Of a stretch of DNA of 64,000 nucleotides, positions 37,664-49,211 are shown in pieces. The translations under genes and the position numbers were made by a program. Below the pieces are notes generated by a model. It did no database searches and had not been told where the DNA came from. It saw only the letters and a list, made by a program, of their open reading frames with translations. The DNA is taken from the NCBI GenBank assembly GCA_019022495.1, contig JAFEKR010000002.1:6324001-6388000 (forward strand), in the 5' to 3' direction. Origin of the DNA: Epichloe hybrida. Its lineage: Eukaryota > Ascomycota > Sordariomycetes > Hypocreales > Clavicipitaceae. Numbering within the stretch: position 1 is the first letter of the stretch; every line of letters begins with the position of its first letter.

Positions 37664-38590
37664 ATTACAATAACTAGGAGGGAAAAAAAAGGGGGGGGGG
37701 GGGAAGGGGCGTTTTGTTGTTAGTTTGTGGTCTGGCAAGCTGAGCATGCGAGCACAATATACCAGTCGTTTCACACTTGCTCGTGATGAACGTGATGAAC
37801 ATGATAACATGTGCTAACAAACGTCGATACCTCACGGATGCTATGGAGTCGAGGGGTTCCTGCAGGCAGTGAACGGACCTATGGCCAGAACTCCTGGAAG
37901 ACATGGCCATGTATGCCAACATGGTGATCGATCGACGGGGAACCCGTGGCTTCCAGACAGTCGATCAGAAAGAGGGCCTGCCTGACGCTTCTAGGGCGCA
38001 CGCCGGCCGAGAGGGTGAATGTCCTAAACAGACGCAGCAGTAGTTGGATATACCGGCTGGCGTCCATGACGTCTTGGATCAACTCATGTCTCTCTACTGC
38101 CTTGTGCTCACTAGTACTACCGAAAAATGTCTGGCAGACGATGCCGACGACCATGCACAGCGTCACCATTCGTTCGCAGCTCGTTGTACCAAGACTGGGA
38201 GAAAAGAAAAGCTTCTTCTCACCATGGGGCCAAAGGTGTTCGGTGTATGGAGCGAGCGTCCAGGACCTCCTCCTCTTTGTGCAAATCGCTGAAAGAAACG
38301 CAGAGGATAAAGAACAATCGCCGTTGACGCCGTACACATTTCATGTCTCAGTGCATTGTTCAATCAGAAAACATCACTTCCCACGAGAAAAAAAAAAAAG
38401 ATGAATAGAATCAGATCAATGGTGTTGCCAAACAGATACTGTGAGCTGACCGGACACACAGTCGGGCAACCAACAAAAATCCGACCCATCCCGAACGCCA
38501 CTGCGAGTGCATCGATTCAATCGATAACCTCTTTGAGAAGCACTCGATACTTTCTCATCTCCCGCCATGCTCTTGCACCCAAGTTCTTCT
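37664..38590. other. Intergenic region with one unassigned minus-strand frame
   Basis: A 12-base G run lies near 37691. A minus-strand frame from ATG 38169 to 37879 (96 residues, MVTLCMVVGI to HVFQEFWP) looks protein-like (RYIQLLLRLFRTFT, QALFLIDCLEATG), but I do not recognise it; it could be the last exon of a decayed gene. Otherwise nothing. Confidence 0.35.
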
Positions 38591-40258
38591 TCACCTTCTT
38601 CCTCGACCACCACTGCCGCCAGGCATGCCTGGCATGCCTGGCATACCGCCGCCCATGCCCATCTGCTTCATCATGGCTTGCATATCCAACCCACCGGGCA
38701 TGCCGCCACCTCCACCCAGCATTTTCATCAGCGAGCCCATATCGGGCATGCCACCGGCTGCTCCCGCTCCTCCCGCTCCTCCCGCCCCTCCCATGCTTTG
38801 CAGTCGTTTCTGCATGGCCGCCATTTGCTGAGCCTTGTTGCCGCCGGACATGGCTTGCTGTGCGCGTTGCATGTTTTTCATGTTGCCTCCCATCTTCTTG
38901 GCCATGCCTGCCATCATGCGTTGCTGCGTCAGTAAATCTTCCACCTCTCGAACCGATGTTCCTGAACCACGAGCTATTCGCGTCATTCTTGTCGGTTGTT
39001 CAATCAGAATCTTGCCATCCGAATCAAGCTCCTTGTCTGTCATGGAGTCGCATATGTATATCATGCGTTTGAGTTTGGCACCTCCCTCCTCCTCGTCCAT
39101 TCCCTGCATCATGTTGCTCATTCCAGGAATCATGCCGGCCATCTTTGACAAAGGTCCCATCTTCATAATGTTGGATAGTTGATCGCGCAGGTCGCGTACA
39201 GTGAAGATGCCTTCCTGAATGTGCTTCATCGTGTCCTTCTGGCCGAGGTTCAAGCTTTGGACATGTTCGACCAATCCTGCCATGTCTCCCATGCCTAGTA
39301 ACTTTTGAACAAACTGCTGAGGCGCGAACCGTTCGAGATCCAGCATGTGTTCACCGGTGCCAATGAATACGATGGGAGTGTGTGTAGCTGCGACCGCAGA
39401 GATGGCACCACCGCCGTGAGCATGGCCATCGGTCTTGGTTATGATGATTGCTCCGAAATCGGCCGCTTCCTTGAAGGCCTTTGCCTGTGACTCTGCTTGC
39501 TGACCGATGGAGGCATCCAAGACCATGATGGTTTCGTCCGGCCGAATAGCCGTCTGGATATCAATCATCTCCTGGAACAAAGCCGACTCTTGACGATGTC
39601 TACCTGACGTGTCGACAATAATGACGTCAAACTTGTCCTTCTTGAACTGTTCCACGCCAGCCCGTGCTACCGCGGCAGGATCTGTTTCTGTCAAGGACCC
39701 GTAGTATGGGATCTTGGCTTTTGTCGCATTTTGTTTCAGCTGATCAAAGGCGCCCGCACGAAAAGTATCTGCGCATACAAGGCATGCCTTGAAGCCCCTC
39801 GTTTGGTAGTGTCTGGCCAGCTTGGTGCACGTGGTAGTTTTGCCCGCACCCTGGAGGCCGACAAACATGATGACATTGGGCTTTCCCTTCTTCGGTTTGA
39901 ACGGTTCGGCGTGGGGGTCGACGAGTGCGACGAGCTCATCGAAAACGGCATTCTGGATAAGCCGTTTTTTGTTGACGGCCGGGGGAACATCTTTGAAACT
40001 GACAGCGCTCTTGATGGATTTTCGAAGTTGCTTGACAAGTTTGACGTTGACATCGGCTTCGGAAAGGGCGTCGCAGATCTCCTCGAGCATCCTGTTGAAA
40101 GCCTGGTGACGAAGCAGAACCATTAGCAGATGAAAACTGGGGAGTCAGTTCTTCGGCACATCCGTCTGCTGAGCATTCACCTTCTCATCAAGGTTTTGGT
40201 CTCTTGTGAGGTTGGTGACCGCCGCATTGATGCGGCGACCGAGATCTTGAAGAACCAT
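38591..40258 (-). CDS. SRP54: Signal recognition particle 54-kDa subunit (SRP54)
   Basis: Two exons, 40258-40181 and 40102-38591, separated by a 78-bp intron, give 529 residues, normal for fungal SRP54. The first exon supplies the N-terminus [10 protein letters not shown] to NLDEK, joined to [20 protein letters not shown]. The G domain carries the P-loop [10 protein letters not shown] (about 108-117), [21 protein letters not shown] and [12 protein letters not shown]. The methionine-rich M domain follows ([19 protein letters not shown]) and ends in Gly/Met repeats. Role: cytosolic GTPase of the SRP that binds signal sequences and 7S RNA and targets ribosomes to the ER. A housekeeping gene, it probably marks the end of the accessory cluster. 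Confidence 0.97.
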
Positions 40259-41104
40259 GGCGGCAGAGGTGTCGCAGCCGCTGGGTTTTGGAAGCGATAG
40301 CTGTTGTTGCAATACCCAGGGTGAATTTGCAAGGTGGCAAGCCGTCGACATTGCGGGGCAGTTTTTGGTGGGGCAGGTCGGCGCTCGCATTATGTAAGCT
40401 TTTTTCCGTTGACCGATGAAACCCTCCGCGTACCCTGGACGTCGAGCCACAGATCCTGAACCACGACAGTGATAAATTGTACTCTGCTCGGTCGGCATAA
40501 ACATGTTCTCTGGCAAGGAATACATGACCAACATTCATGTTGTCTTTTACGCAATAGTAATCTGTATTCAAGATGACTGCACACACCTCGCGGGCTCATG
40601 AGCTGCGGTAGCTGTCAGACGTCCGCTGTCTTTTTGGCACAACCAGGTGGTGAACAACATGCCCGCTCCAAGCTACTAGAAGTTGGAGAGTCGTCCATGT
40701 TTTCTGTCTGAGTAGATGATCTCTTTTGCCTGTTGCTCCGCGTCCGTTGAATAAGAAAAATACCGATGGACAAACGAGCGAGTACTGCCCGAGAGCAGTA
40801 AATAACAGTCTACATTTAATTCCGGAGCTCACTCTCGGCCTGGGGAGTCTTTGCAACGAATGTCCGGGAACGCTGGCGGTTCGGCTCGCAGCATTCAAGG
40901 GGACCAGCGACGTACGATACCGCCAGCTCACGTCTAAGGTGTTGATGTCCGCAATGGCCCTGTGGGCTACCCCGCAACAATTGTGGACATTTTGGTTAGC
41001 AATGATTTAGCGTGATTCATGAATTTGCTATAGTAAGCCACTAATTTAAAACCGTTAACTGAACCTCTAGCTCAAGCCTATTTCAGCTGCCATTTGGACT
41101 AACC
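40259..41104. other. SRP54 upstream region; no gene recognised
   Basis: 5' side of SRP54 and 3' side of the broken kinase-like gene. Short frames only. From about 40990 the composition becomes more AT-rich. Confidence 0.5.
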
Positions 41105-41931
41105 CTGTTAAGTCTCCCCGGACTGTGTGTTGCAGCTCCTTCTCAATATACCTAGTAGTAGAACCGCCCCCAAATCTACAATGATCGCGTCTCCTGCAGC
41201 AGTTATTATGACGTTGTCTGATTTCACATCACCCCAAACCACGCCAAGATGGTGAAGTCGTTTCACTGTTGCTTCCATTTAACGCATCCACTTTGGTTTT
41301 GTTGTTATTGATGCAGTTTCTGCTCGCAAAGCAAGCGTCTCCCCTTAATATATTCCAGGAGAAACCCCATCAAGCATGGAGCTTCATCATCACACACAAC
41401 AAGTCCAGCAAGTCTCGATGTTTGCAGGGGCTTCTTAAAACAGCTACTGCAGTTAATCTGTGAAAGTATCTTTAGCTCTCGTAGATGGCCGTGGTCCTTG
41501 AACCTGCCTTTAAAGCAAAACACTTCATTTGTCATAGCTCGTCGTACTTTCTTTGAAATGTCACTCAGTTCTTTAGGGAGTGACTCATCACTAACCCGCT
41601 CAAGATTGGCTGCTGATATGACTGGCACGGGTGGCAAAGTAGTTAGAAGAATGACATCTTCTAGATCAATGCAGTCTGAATCTAGGAAATTGACTATTGA
41701 ATCGACAATTTGAGTTCGAGGAGTGATTTCACCGTGTATAATAGTGACGAAGAATCGAATGCCGTTGTACAGGAACGCATAAACAACGTCATTGCCATGC
41801 ACTGACAGTTCTAGCATGCGAAACGACAGTGTAGCAGCGTCGGTGTCCGCAGCGTCCATTTTGAGATTGTTTAGGGGCTCGGTTCGTAATGCAATTCTGC
41901 GCGTGGTCGTCAAGATTACGGACACAATCAA
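41105..41931 (-). pseudogene. Broken protein-kinase-like gene (fungal family)
   Basis: The minus strand reads LRTEPLNNLKMDAADTDA, then LERVSDESLPKELSDI, SRLAGLVVCDDEAPCLMGF and LEYIKG, after which the frame stops (41305). In other frames the match continues with VKRLHHLGVVWGDVKSDNVI (catalytic loop W-G-D-x-K-x-x-N), IIVD and, after a one-base shift, FGGGSTTRYIEKELQ and VRGDLTGL. In-frame stops and at least one frameshift separate these parts. From memory of the family, a block between SIVNFLDSD and LLTTLPPVP also seems deleted. Non-functional as read. The gene just upstream on this strand is an intact but different kinase. Confidence 0.65.
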
Positions 41932-42492
41932 TACAAAATCTGCTCAGGAACGAATTGTACACACGAGGTGCGCCGTCACTGCCGCCAAGGCACCTAATAT
42001 TGATAGCAATGTGCCAGCTAGCTGTAGTGCGGGGGTATTTTTTTTAGGTAGAAAATTCTCAATTGCCATATAACGTTTGGAAGTGGCGCAGGGGTCTTCG
42101 AAAACATGCTAGGAATAAAGTCGTTAATGTGGATGAGGGGAAAAGCAAATGTTTCAACCTTAACGTGGAGGAATTTCCGCTGGCTTTGACTCTGTTGAAG
42201 CTTTGTGTGGGGGGATTCGCAAGCTCATGTTTCCATAGTAGTACGATTTTTTTTTCACTAGAACGGGCATCGATTATTGACAAACGCTATAAGCCATCCG
42301 TTACCTTTCGAAGTAGTAGCCCTAGACATTACTTCAAATAGCCAAACATTTAGGTAATTAGGCTAGAAGCGCGAACGGGCCCGTTCTAGCAGACAGTCAC
42401 TGAGTAGGGCTCCCACATAACATTATGTAACCGCGCTTAAGCGAAATACACATAGAGGGCTCTTATTGGAAGGAAAAGGTAGCCATTGAAAT
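41932..42492. other. Intergenic, AT-leaning; no supported gene
   Basis: Lies between the kinase stop codon and the broken kinase-like gene. Frames on both strands (for example 42063-42341 plus, 42059-42283 minus) are not recognisable. Confidence 0.45.
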
Positions 42493-43839
42493 TCAGCAGC
42501 CGTATAACTCCATAATGGCATTGAAGTCTTTGTTCCGTAACAATTCCGCGGCCGTCAAACGTTTTTCCGGCAAATAAGTAAACAACTCGGAGAAGACAGC
42601 GAGAACTAACTTCCGCTCGGTGTCGAGAATTTCAGGGCGTGCTCGTTTGACAATTTCCTCCAGAGTTACCGGGGCACAAGGTATTTGCGTTTGGTCGTAC
42701 CAGGACTCTTCTGGTATATCGCCTGCATTATACATGCCATTCCATTGCGGAGGGAGAGGACCAAGGCTCCGTACAAGGTTAGAGAGCGTTGTCGCATTTG
42801 ATCTGCCACGAAAAGGGACAAAACCAAGGTAGAGCTCTGCGAAGAGACACATGTAGCTCCACATATCGCTGGCAAAGCTAGGACCTATGCCATGGAATCG
42901 CTCAGGGGCACAGTAAATGGCAGGCGACTGCCACTTGCAATTGACTGGTGACCCAGCCGTGACTGCCAACCCAAAGTCGGCGAGAAATATGTTCCCTCGG
43001 AGCAGTTTCCTATCCACCTGAACTGGTTTGACTAACTCGCCAATTTTCCAAGTCTGCACCCACAATGGCGCCTTGCGAGGGCGGCCGAAAATTTGGTAGG
43101 CCATTTTCGGATCATACTGGTCAATATTACCTATATCCCAGAGCACACTCCCGCTGTTCAGATCTAAGCGCAGGCCGTATTAGCTCAAGCTTCCATGTGA
43201 AAGGTGCTGAAGCGAATTTTACTCACCGCAATGTACGATATTAGCGTCATGAAGGGACTTTAAAGCTACCAGTAATTGCTTTGCAGCGTTCATCCTAGTC
43301 TTTGCGTCTAGTTCTCTCGAGAAATCGTGTAGGCTTGGGCCACGAACAGGGAATACCATCACCAGGTGTGTGCCGTTCACACCCGAGAGGGAAAAGGTGT
43401 CTAGAAAAGTCAGATAGTGAGATATATCCTTGACTGTACGAAGGATCTCTTTTTGCGCCTTGAGCTCCCGTTCCCCCATATTTCCAGGGATGCCGATCTT
43501 CAGCGCGACCAGCTTATGGTGTTTGAGGTCATGCGCCATCCAGACGGTGGAAAACCCTCCCCAACCCAGCTTGTGCACCACGCGATACGTGCCTGCCAGA
43601 ATGTCCCCAATACATATAGGATAATAAATTCCATCTGCATATCTTTCGATAGGCTCAGAGACTTCCTCAATGTCAGTTTCGTCATCGGAGCTTACAAAAC
43701 TTCCGCAATCGTCTAGTTTGTCATCTTCAGTGACCGCTCCCTCAGCAGTTAGAGAAGTAGGCGAGGTTGAGTTAACAATGTCTCTGGATGACACTTTGTA
43801 CTTAAGCGGAATGTGCCACGATGCTTTGTATGGCATCAT
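42493..43839 (-). CDS. Protein kinase, SRPK-like fungal family
   Basis: Exons 43839-43227 and 43163-42493 (63-bp intron) give 427 residues. Kinase landmarks in order: glycine loop LGWGGFSTVW, VALKIG (VAIK lysine), catalytic loop HCDLNSGSVLW formed exactly at the splice junction, LADFGLAV (DFG), YCAPERF (APE) and SFASDMWSY. The long acidic N-terminus (DDETDIEEVSEPIERY) followed by YYPICIGDIL is typical of fungal SR-protein-kinase-like enzymes. Oddity: in the HxDxxxxN catalytic loop the final Asn is Ser, so full activity is uncertain although Lys, HxD and DFG are intact. It faces the RIP-affected block and may belong to an expanded, fast-evolving family. Confidence 0.85.
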
Positions 43840-44290
43840 TTTGTAATAGCCTTTGGAGCGCGTTGTATGGAGTTAGAGGGAAAGATAACGTCGCATACAA
43901 AACATCCTTTTTAATCATTTAAACATCTAGATTACTAATTTTAGTGGGCAAAGGAAACGAACCAATAGGATTGCCCCTACGCAGAGTACTTAGCAGCTAA
44001 CAAGCCTGACCATATCACAAACACAGACGTTCCCTAGCCTCAGTTAGGAGGTGGAATGAGGGGGGTTACTTGTTTTAAAAGTATTTCGACTGCGCACAGA
44101 TCTTAGGGAGTGGGACAATGCAGATGGAAAGATAACTCCCTCGCTCCTAGCCTAAGAGATGAGGGCTGCAGATCCAATCTGCGAAGGGTGCGGGGAGCAG
44201 TTACTGTACACTAACAAACTTCAAACAGAAGGCACTATTGGTGGGGAATAAAAGATATGCTTAAATCGAGATTATAGGCTTGACTTGAAA
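43840..44290. other. Edge of gene island; no gene
   Basis: Upstream region of the kinase gene. No frame or repeat is recognised until LTR-family sequence starts at about 44291. Confidence 0.5.
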
Positions 44291-44439
44291 AGAGACCTTA
44301 GTAGCTTAGATCCTCGCGATGGATCGAAAATATAGCAGACCTAGATCCCGTTATCTAGGTTCCGTCATTGGTATCGTTAAAATTGTCAATATCGTCATCG
44401 TCAAATCCGTCGTTTTCGGGTGGTTGTTTTCGCCTAACA
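44291..44439 (+). repeat. Truncated copy of the 456-bp LTR family (3' third)
   Basis: Matches the last ~150 bp of the LTRs at 44768 and 48063, from GCTTAGATCCTCGCGATGG to CCTAACAAA, with some divergence. Confidence 0.75.
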
Positions 44440-44443
44440 AACT

Positions 44444-44630
44444 ATCAATATTATCTGTACTATTAATATTATCTGTACTATTAATATTATCTGTACTATT
44501 AATATTATCTGTACTATTAATATTATCTGTACTATTAATATTATCTGTACTATTAATATTATCTGTACTATTAATATTATCTGTACTATTAATATTATCT
44601 GTACTAATATTATCTGTACTATCAATATTA
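44444..44630. repeat. 18-bp tandem array (TATTAATATTATCTGTAC)n
   Basis: About ten near-perfect copies. The period is a multiple of three, so it produces an artefactual frame of repeated ILSVLL on one strand and IILIVQ on the other. Confidence 0.95.
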
Positions 44631-44767
44631 GCAATACAATCAATATTATTAATACCATTAATATTATTAAATTTAACGAATTCAGCAAGGCCTCAGACCC
44701 CACAGGTCACAAGGGCCTTATATGTGGCTTAGTCACGATACATGTTGTGTGGCTTAGTCACGATACA

Positions 44768-45223
44768 TGTTGTGTGGCTAGAATTGTGACCTCTCAAGAC
44801 CTCTCTCACAAGACCACAGGCCTCTAGACCTCGGCATCATCGGATCTATCGGCATCGCCGGATCAATCGGATCCCTAGTCATGTGACTATCTAGCTAGAT
44901 AAAATCCCTAGATTCCCTCCCCTTTTATAGAAAATTAACTCTCCCTTTATTACCTTTAGCTTAGATTGTTTAATAGATAAGATAACCTAGCATTATGTTT
45001 AACCTAACAAGATAAATTTAACCTAACATTAAAAAGAGATCTCTTTTAGCTTAGATCCTCGCGATGGATCGCAAATATCGCAGACCTAGATCCTGTTATC
45101 TAGGTTCTAGCTTCAATATCGTTGAATTCGTTAGTATCATTAGCATCGTTAATATTGTCGTTTTTGTTGCTATTACTATCGTTGTCTTTTCTGTCATTTT
45201 GGGGTGTTGTTTTTCCCCTGACA
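44768..45223 (+). repeat. 5' LTR of the LARD-like element
   Basis: 456 bp; also present at 48063-48518, inverted at 49971-50438, and at 53877-54360. It contains a short open frame MDRKYRRPRSRYLG that recurs with the LTR and is not a gene. Confidence 0.8.
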
Positions 45224-45359
45224 AAACTAGTGGAGGAATAGGGAATAGTTGTATTAGACCTTCTGCCGTTAAATTCAATAATCCCCTCCTAATATTACCT
45301 CTCTTATTATTTCCCCCTTTAGTTATCCCTTCGTATAATTATTATAATCGTTAGTAGCT

Positions 45360-47900
45360 TCTTACCTCTTTTCCCTTTAATCCAGGTCGCTAGATTAAAT
45401 CCCTTTAATCCAATCATTTAATCTAACATCGTTAAAATCGTCGGATTAGTCAGTTCGATTGATCAGAACCGTTACAACCTTTTTCCCCTTAATCCGGGCA
45501 GCTAGATCAAATCCCTTCAATCCGATCATTTGATCTAACATCGTTAAAATCGTCAGATTAGTTAGATTAATTAATTAGAACTAGCACGACCTTTTCCCCT
45601 TCGATCTAGGTTTAGCTAGATCGAATCCCTTCATTCCAATCATTTAATCAAGGTTATCTAACTTGTCTAATATCATCAAAATCATCGGATTCGTTAAATC
45701 AAATGATCGCAACTATTACAACCTTTTTCCCCTTAATCCGGGTAGCTAGATTAAATCCCTTCATTCTAATCATTTAATTAAGGTTATCTGACTTGTCTAA
45801 TATTATTAAAATCATTGGATTCGTTAAATCAAATGATCGCGACCGTTATGACCTTTTCCTTCTTAACCTAGGTTAGCTAGGTTAAACCCTTCTTTTCTAA
45901 CCTTTTGACCTTTTTCTAACCTTTTGATTTTCCTTTCTAGCTTTAACCTCTTCTAGCTTTGACCTTCATTTCTAGCTTCGACCTTCATTTCTAGCTTTGA
46001 CCTTCATTTCTAGCTTCAACCTTCTTTTCCTAATTTTCGACCTTCTAACCTGCCCTAACTCAAACCGATTTAATACCCTAGTTTTGCTTAGCTTTCCGTT
46101 AGGGAGGTAAGCATCTAAACCTTTAACTTTAACCTTAATAAATTAGGTCTTCTATAATTAGACCTTTAACCTAACCTTTATTAGCTAGGTCTGTCATTAA
46201 AGATCAATTAATCTAACTATCTAACAAGGCCTCTGACCATTAAAGACCTCTTTAACCGATAATTCCTCTGACTTTTAAAGAGAAATCTAACTATTAGAAG
46301 GTCTTCTAAAGAGGTCTCTAACCGCTGATAAGGCCCTCTGTCATGGATTGATTAGTTAATTAATCAGACCTATGGTTATTCTAGCTCTGACTATTAGGCT
46401 AGATTAATCACTAACAATCCCTCTGACTGTCTAACGAGACCTCTGACTGTTGAAGATCCCTCTAATAGATAATTCCCCTAACCTTTGAAGGGGAATTTGA
46501 TGTACAGAAGGTCTTTTAAAGAGGTCTCTAACTAATAACAAGGGCTTCTGTCATTAGACTAATTAATCCGACTGTCTAACAAGACCTCTAACCATTAAAG
46601 ACCTCTTTAATAGATAATTCCCCTAACCTTTAAAGGGGAATTTAATGTATAGAAGGTCTTCTAACGAGGTCTCTGACCGCTAACAAGGGCTTCTGTTATC
46701 AGACTAATTAATCCGACTATCTAACAAGGCCTCTAACCGTTAAAGATCCCTCTAACTAACGATTTCTCTAACCTTTAAAGAGGAATCCGATGTATAGAAG
46801 GTCTTCTAAAGAGGTCTCTAACTAATAACAAGGGCTTCTGTTATTAGACTAATTAATCTAACTGTCTGACAAGGCCTCTAACCGTTAAAGACCTCTTTGA
46901 CTAACGATTCCTCTAACCTTTTAAAGAGGAATCTGACCAATAGAAGGTCTTCTGACGAGGTCTCTGACTGCTGACGAAAGCTTCTGTCATTAGACTAATT
47001 GATCCAACTGTCTGACGAGGTCTCTGACCGCTGACAAGGGCTTCCGTTGTCAGACCAATTGATCTGACTGTCTGACGAGGCCTCTGACCGTTAAAGACCT
47101 CTCTGATAGATAATTCCTCTGACTTTTAAAGGGGAATTTAATGTATAGAAGGTCTTCTAACGAGGTCTCCGACCGCTAACAAGGGCTTCTGTCATTAGAC
47201 TAATTAATCTAACTGTCTAACGAGGCCTCTAACTATTAAAGATCCCTCTAACTAATGATTTCTCTAACCTTTAAAGAGGAATCCAATGTACAGAAGGTCT
47301 TCTAAAGAGGTCTCTAACTAATAACAAGGGCTTCTGTTATTAGACTAATTAATCTAACTGTCTAACAAGGCCTCTAACCGTTAAAGACCTCTTTAACTAA
47401 CGATTTCTCTAACCTTTTAAAGAGGAATCTGACCGATAGAAGGTCTTCTAACGAGGTCTCTGACTGCTAACGAAAGCTTCTGTTGTTAGACTAATTAATC
47501 CGACTGTCTAACGAGGCCTCCAACCGTTAAAGACCTCTCTAACCGATGATTTCTCTAACGATTAAAGAGGAATCTAACTAATAGAAGGTCTTCTAATAAG
47601 GTCTCTAACCGCTAATAAAAGCTTTTACTATTAGACTAATTAATCTGACTGTCTAATAAGACCTCTAACTGTTAAAGACCTCTTTAACTAACGATTTCTC
47701 TAACAATTGACGAGGAATCTAATGTACAGAAGGTCTTCTAACGAGGTCTTCGCCCGCTAACAACCCCTCTGACTGTTAAAGATCCCTCTGACTAACGATT
47801 CCTCTAATGATTAAAGAGGTCTCTAACTGTTAGAAAGGTCTTCTACTACGAATCAATTGATTAGACTGTTAACAAGACCTCTGATAATAACCCCCTTAGA
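45360..47900. repeat. Tandem repeats inside the LARD-like element
   Basis: First block: units starting near 45366, 45480, 45590, 45722 and 45852, marked by CCTTTTCCCC followed by TAATCCGGG-like and CTAGATTAAATCCCTTC. Second block: units marked by AGAAGGTCTTCTAA(A/C)GAGG at about 46296, 46506, 46651, 46797, 46944, 47148, 47294, 47438, 47585 and 47727, spaced ~145 bp with two ~205-bp gaps. Units show C/T and A/G variation. Confidence 0.85.
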
Positions 47901-48062
47901 TAAATAACCCTTTTAATTAATGGATTAATAGGTAGGGGGGCCTAAAAATCACGAATTTTTTTTTTATCTTATGATTATACTACTTCTTCCCCTTTTGTTT
48001 TTTTTTTTTTGTTACTATTTTCCCTTTCCTAGGGGCTAGAAAAGGGAAAACAGTTAGGGAGG

Positions 48063-48518
48063 TGTTATGTGGCTAGAATTGTGACCTCTTAAGACCTCTC
48101 TCACAAGACCACAGGCCTCTAGACCTCGGCATCATTGGATCTATCGGCATCGCCAGATCAATTGGATCCCTAGTCATGTGACTATCTAGCTAGATAAAAT
48201 CCCTAGATTCCCTTCCCTTTTATAGAAAATTAACTCTCCCTTTATTGCCTTTAGCTTAGATTATTTAATAAATAAGATAACCTAGCATTGTGTTTAACCT
48301 AATAAGATAAATTTAACCTAACATTAAAAAGAGATCTCTTTTAGCTTAGATCCTCGCGATAGATCGCAAATATCGTAGACCTAGATCCCATTATCTAGGT
48401 TCTAGCTTCGATATCGTTAAATTCGTTAGTATCATTAGCATCGTCAATATCGTCGTTTTTGTTGCTATTACTATCGTTGTCTTTTCCGTCGTTTTGGGGT
48501 GTTGTTTTTCCCCTGACA
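48063..48518 (+). repeat. 3' LTR of the LARD-like element
   Basis: Same length as 44768-45223, with several transitions relative to it (for example CTCTCAAG versus CTCTTAAG, ATCATCGG versus ATCATTGG). Confidence 0.8.
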
Positions 48519-48550
48519 AAATGTTACACGAAAAAAGAGGCGTAGCTAAC

Positions 48551-48820
48551 TGTTAGGAGCGCAGAGGTCAAAGATAGGATGTTTATCGAAGCAGGTCTTC
48601 GGAGAACCTTTAGGCTATGCAAATAACAAAGAGGCTAGCTAGCTATAAGATAGCTACGTGCTTATAAAGCAAGGTATTTATTAAAGACTACGTATATTAT
48701 TAGTGCTAGGTTAAAGATTAAAACCTTCACGCACCTGCCCGTAGCTAGCATTTATCTAGTAGTGACTGCAATAGTCTTAGCTATCACTTCGTTCTTAACC
48801 TTTTGGTGCAAGCCGTGACA
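48551..48820. mobile_element. Solo LTR (270 bp) with 5-bp target duplication CTAAC
   Basis: Begins TGTTAGGAGC and ends CCGTGACA (TG...CA), directly flanked on both sides by CTAAC (48546-48550 and 48821-48825). A mutated relative lies at 52981-53250. A second LTR and interior are absent, so it arose by LTR-LTR recombination. Confidence 0.88.
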
Positions 48821-49211
48821 CTAACTATCCACTAATTCGTGCGTGTTATATCCCCTATATGCTTTGTGACAATACATCCCCCCTAGGACAAGACCTGTGG
48901 ATCTGACTCTAATTATCCCTACTAGACTATAGGAGGAGATTGCTACCTAAACAAGTGGAACACATTGCGAGGGAGTCTCCCTCTCGCACTTGTCTACTTA
49001 AAGGCACACTTTTCCTATCCCTCTTAATATCTTGCCTTAATAAGCCATAAACAGCGAAACTAATTTCATTTTCCTAAGAGAAGTGTTTAGTAAGCACTAC
49101 GTGTATATGCTTATAGTTCTCTGCAATATTAACTACTCCTAGTCCCAACCCTTTTCCTTTTGACTAAAATATTTCTATTTCTATTTCTATTTCAATTTCT
49201 ATCTATACGTT
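48821..49211. promoter_or_regulatory. Upstream region of the small secreted protein gene
   Basis: Non-repetitive sequence between the solo LTR and the start codon, less AT-rich than its surroundings. CTATTTC repeats occur at 49171-49205 just before the ATG. No clear TATA box is assigned. Confidence 0.4.

Larger units (their letters stand above)
44768..48518 (+). mobile_element. Non-autonomous LTR element with tandem-repeat interior (LARD-like)
   Basis: Two LTRs (44768-45223 and 48063-48518, both 456 bp, TGTTRTGTGG start, ending CCCTGACA) enclose 2.84 kb. The interior has no reading frame resembling gag or pol. Instead it holds about five copies of a 115-130-bp unit (45.36-45.9 kb) and then about ten copies of a ~145-bp unit (46.25-47.85 kb). 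A purine-rich GGGAGG directly precedes the right LTR, as a polypurine tract would, which sets plus orientation. The LTRs differ almost only by C/T and G/A transitions. No target duplication found. Confidence 0.7.

Noticed and set aside
38567..39072. Plus-strand frames of 122-238 codons across the SRP54 gene
   Set aside because: Antisense shadows of the Gly/Met-rich SRP54 C-terminus.
44319..44732. 137-codon frame of repeated ILSVLL resembling a hydrophobic repeat protein
   Set aside because: It is the translation of the 18-bp tandem array; the opposite strand is equally open, which is expected when the period is a multiple of three.
45064..45354. Recurring small frame beginning MDRKYRRPRSRYLG (also at 44319 plus, 50142 minus)
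   Set aside because: It lies wholly within copies of the 456-bp LTR family or runs out of it, and changes with each copy; it is an LTR-borne frame, not a conserved small protein gene.
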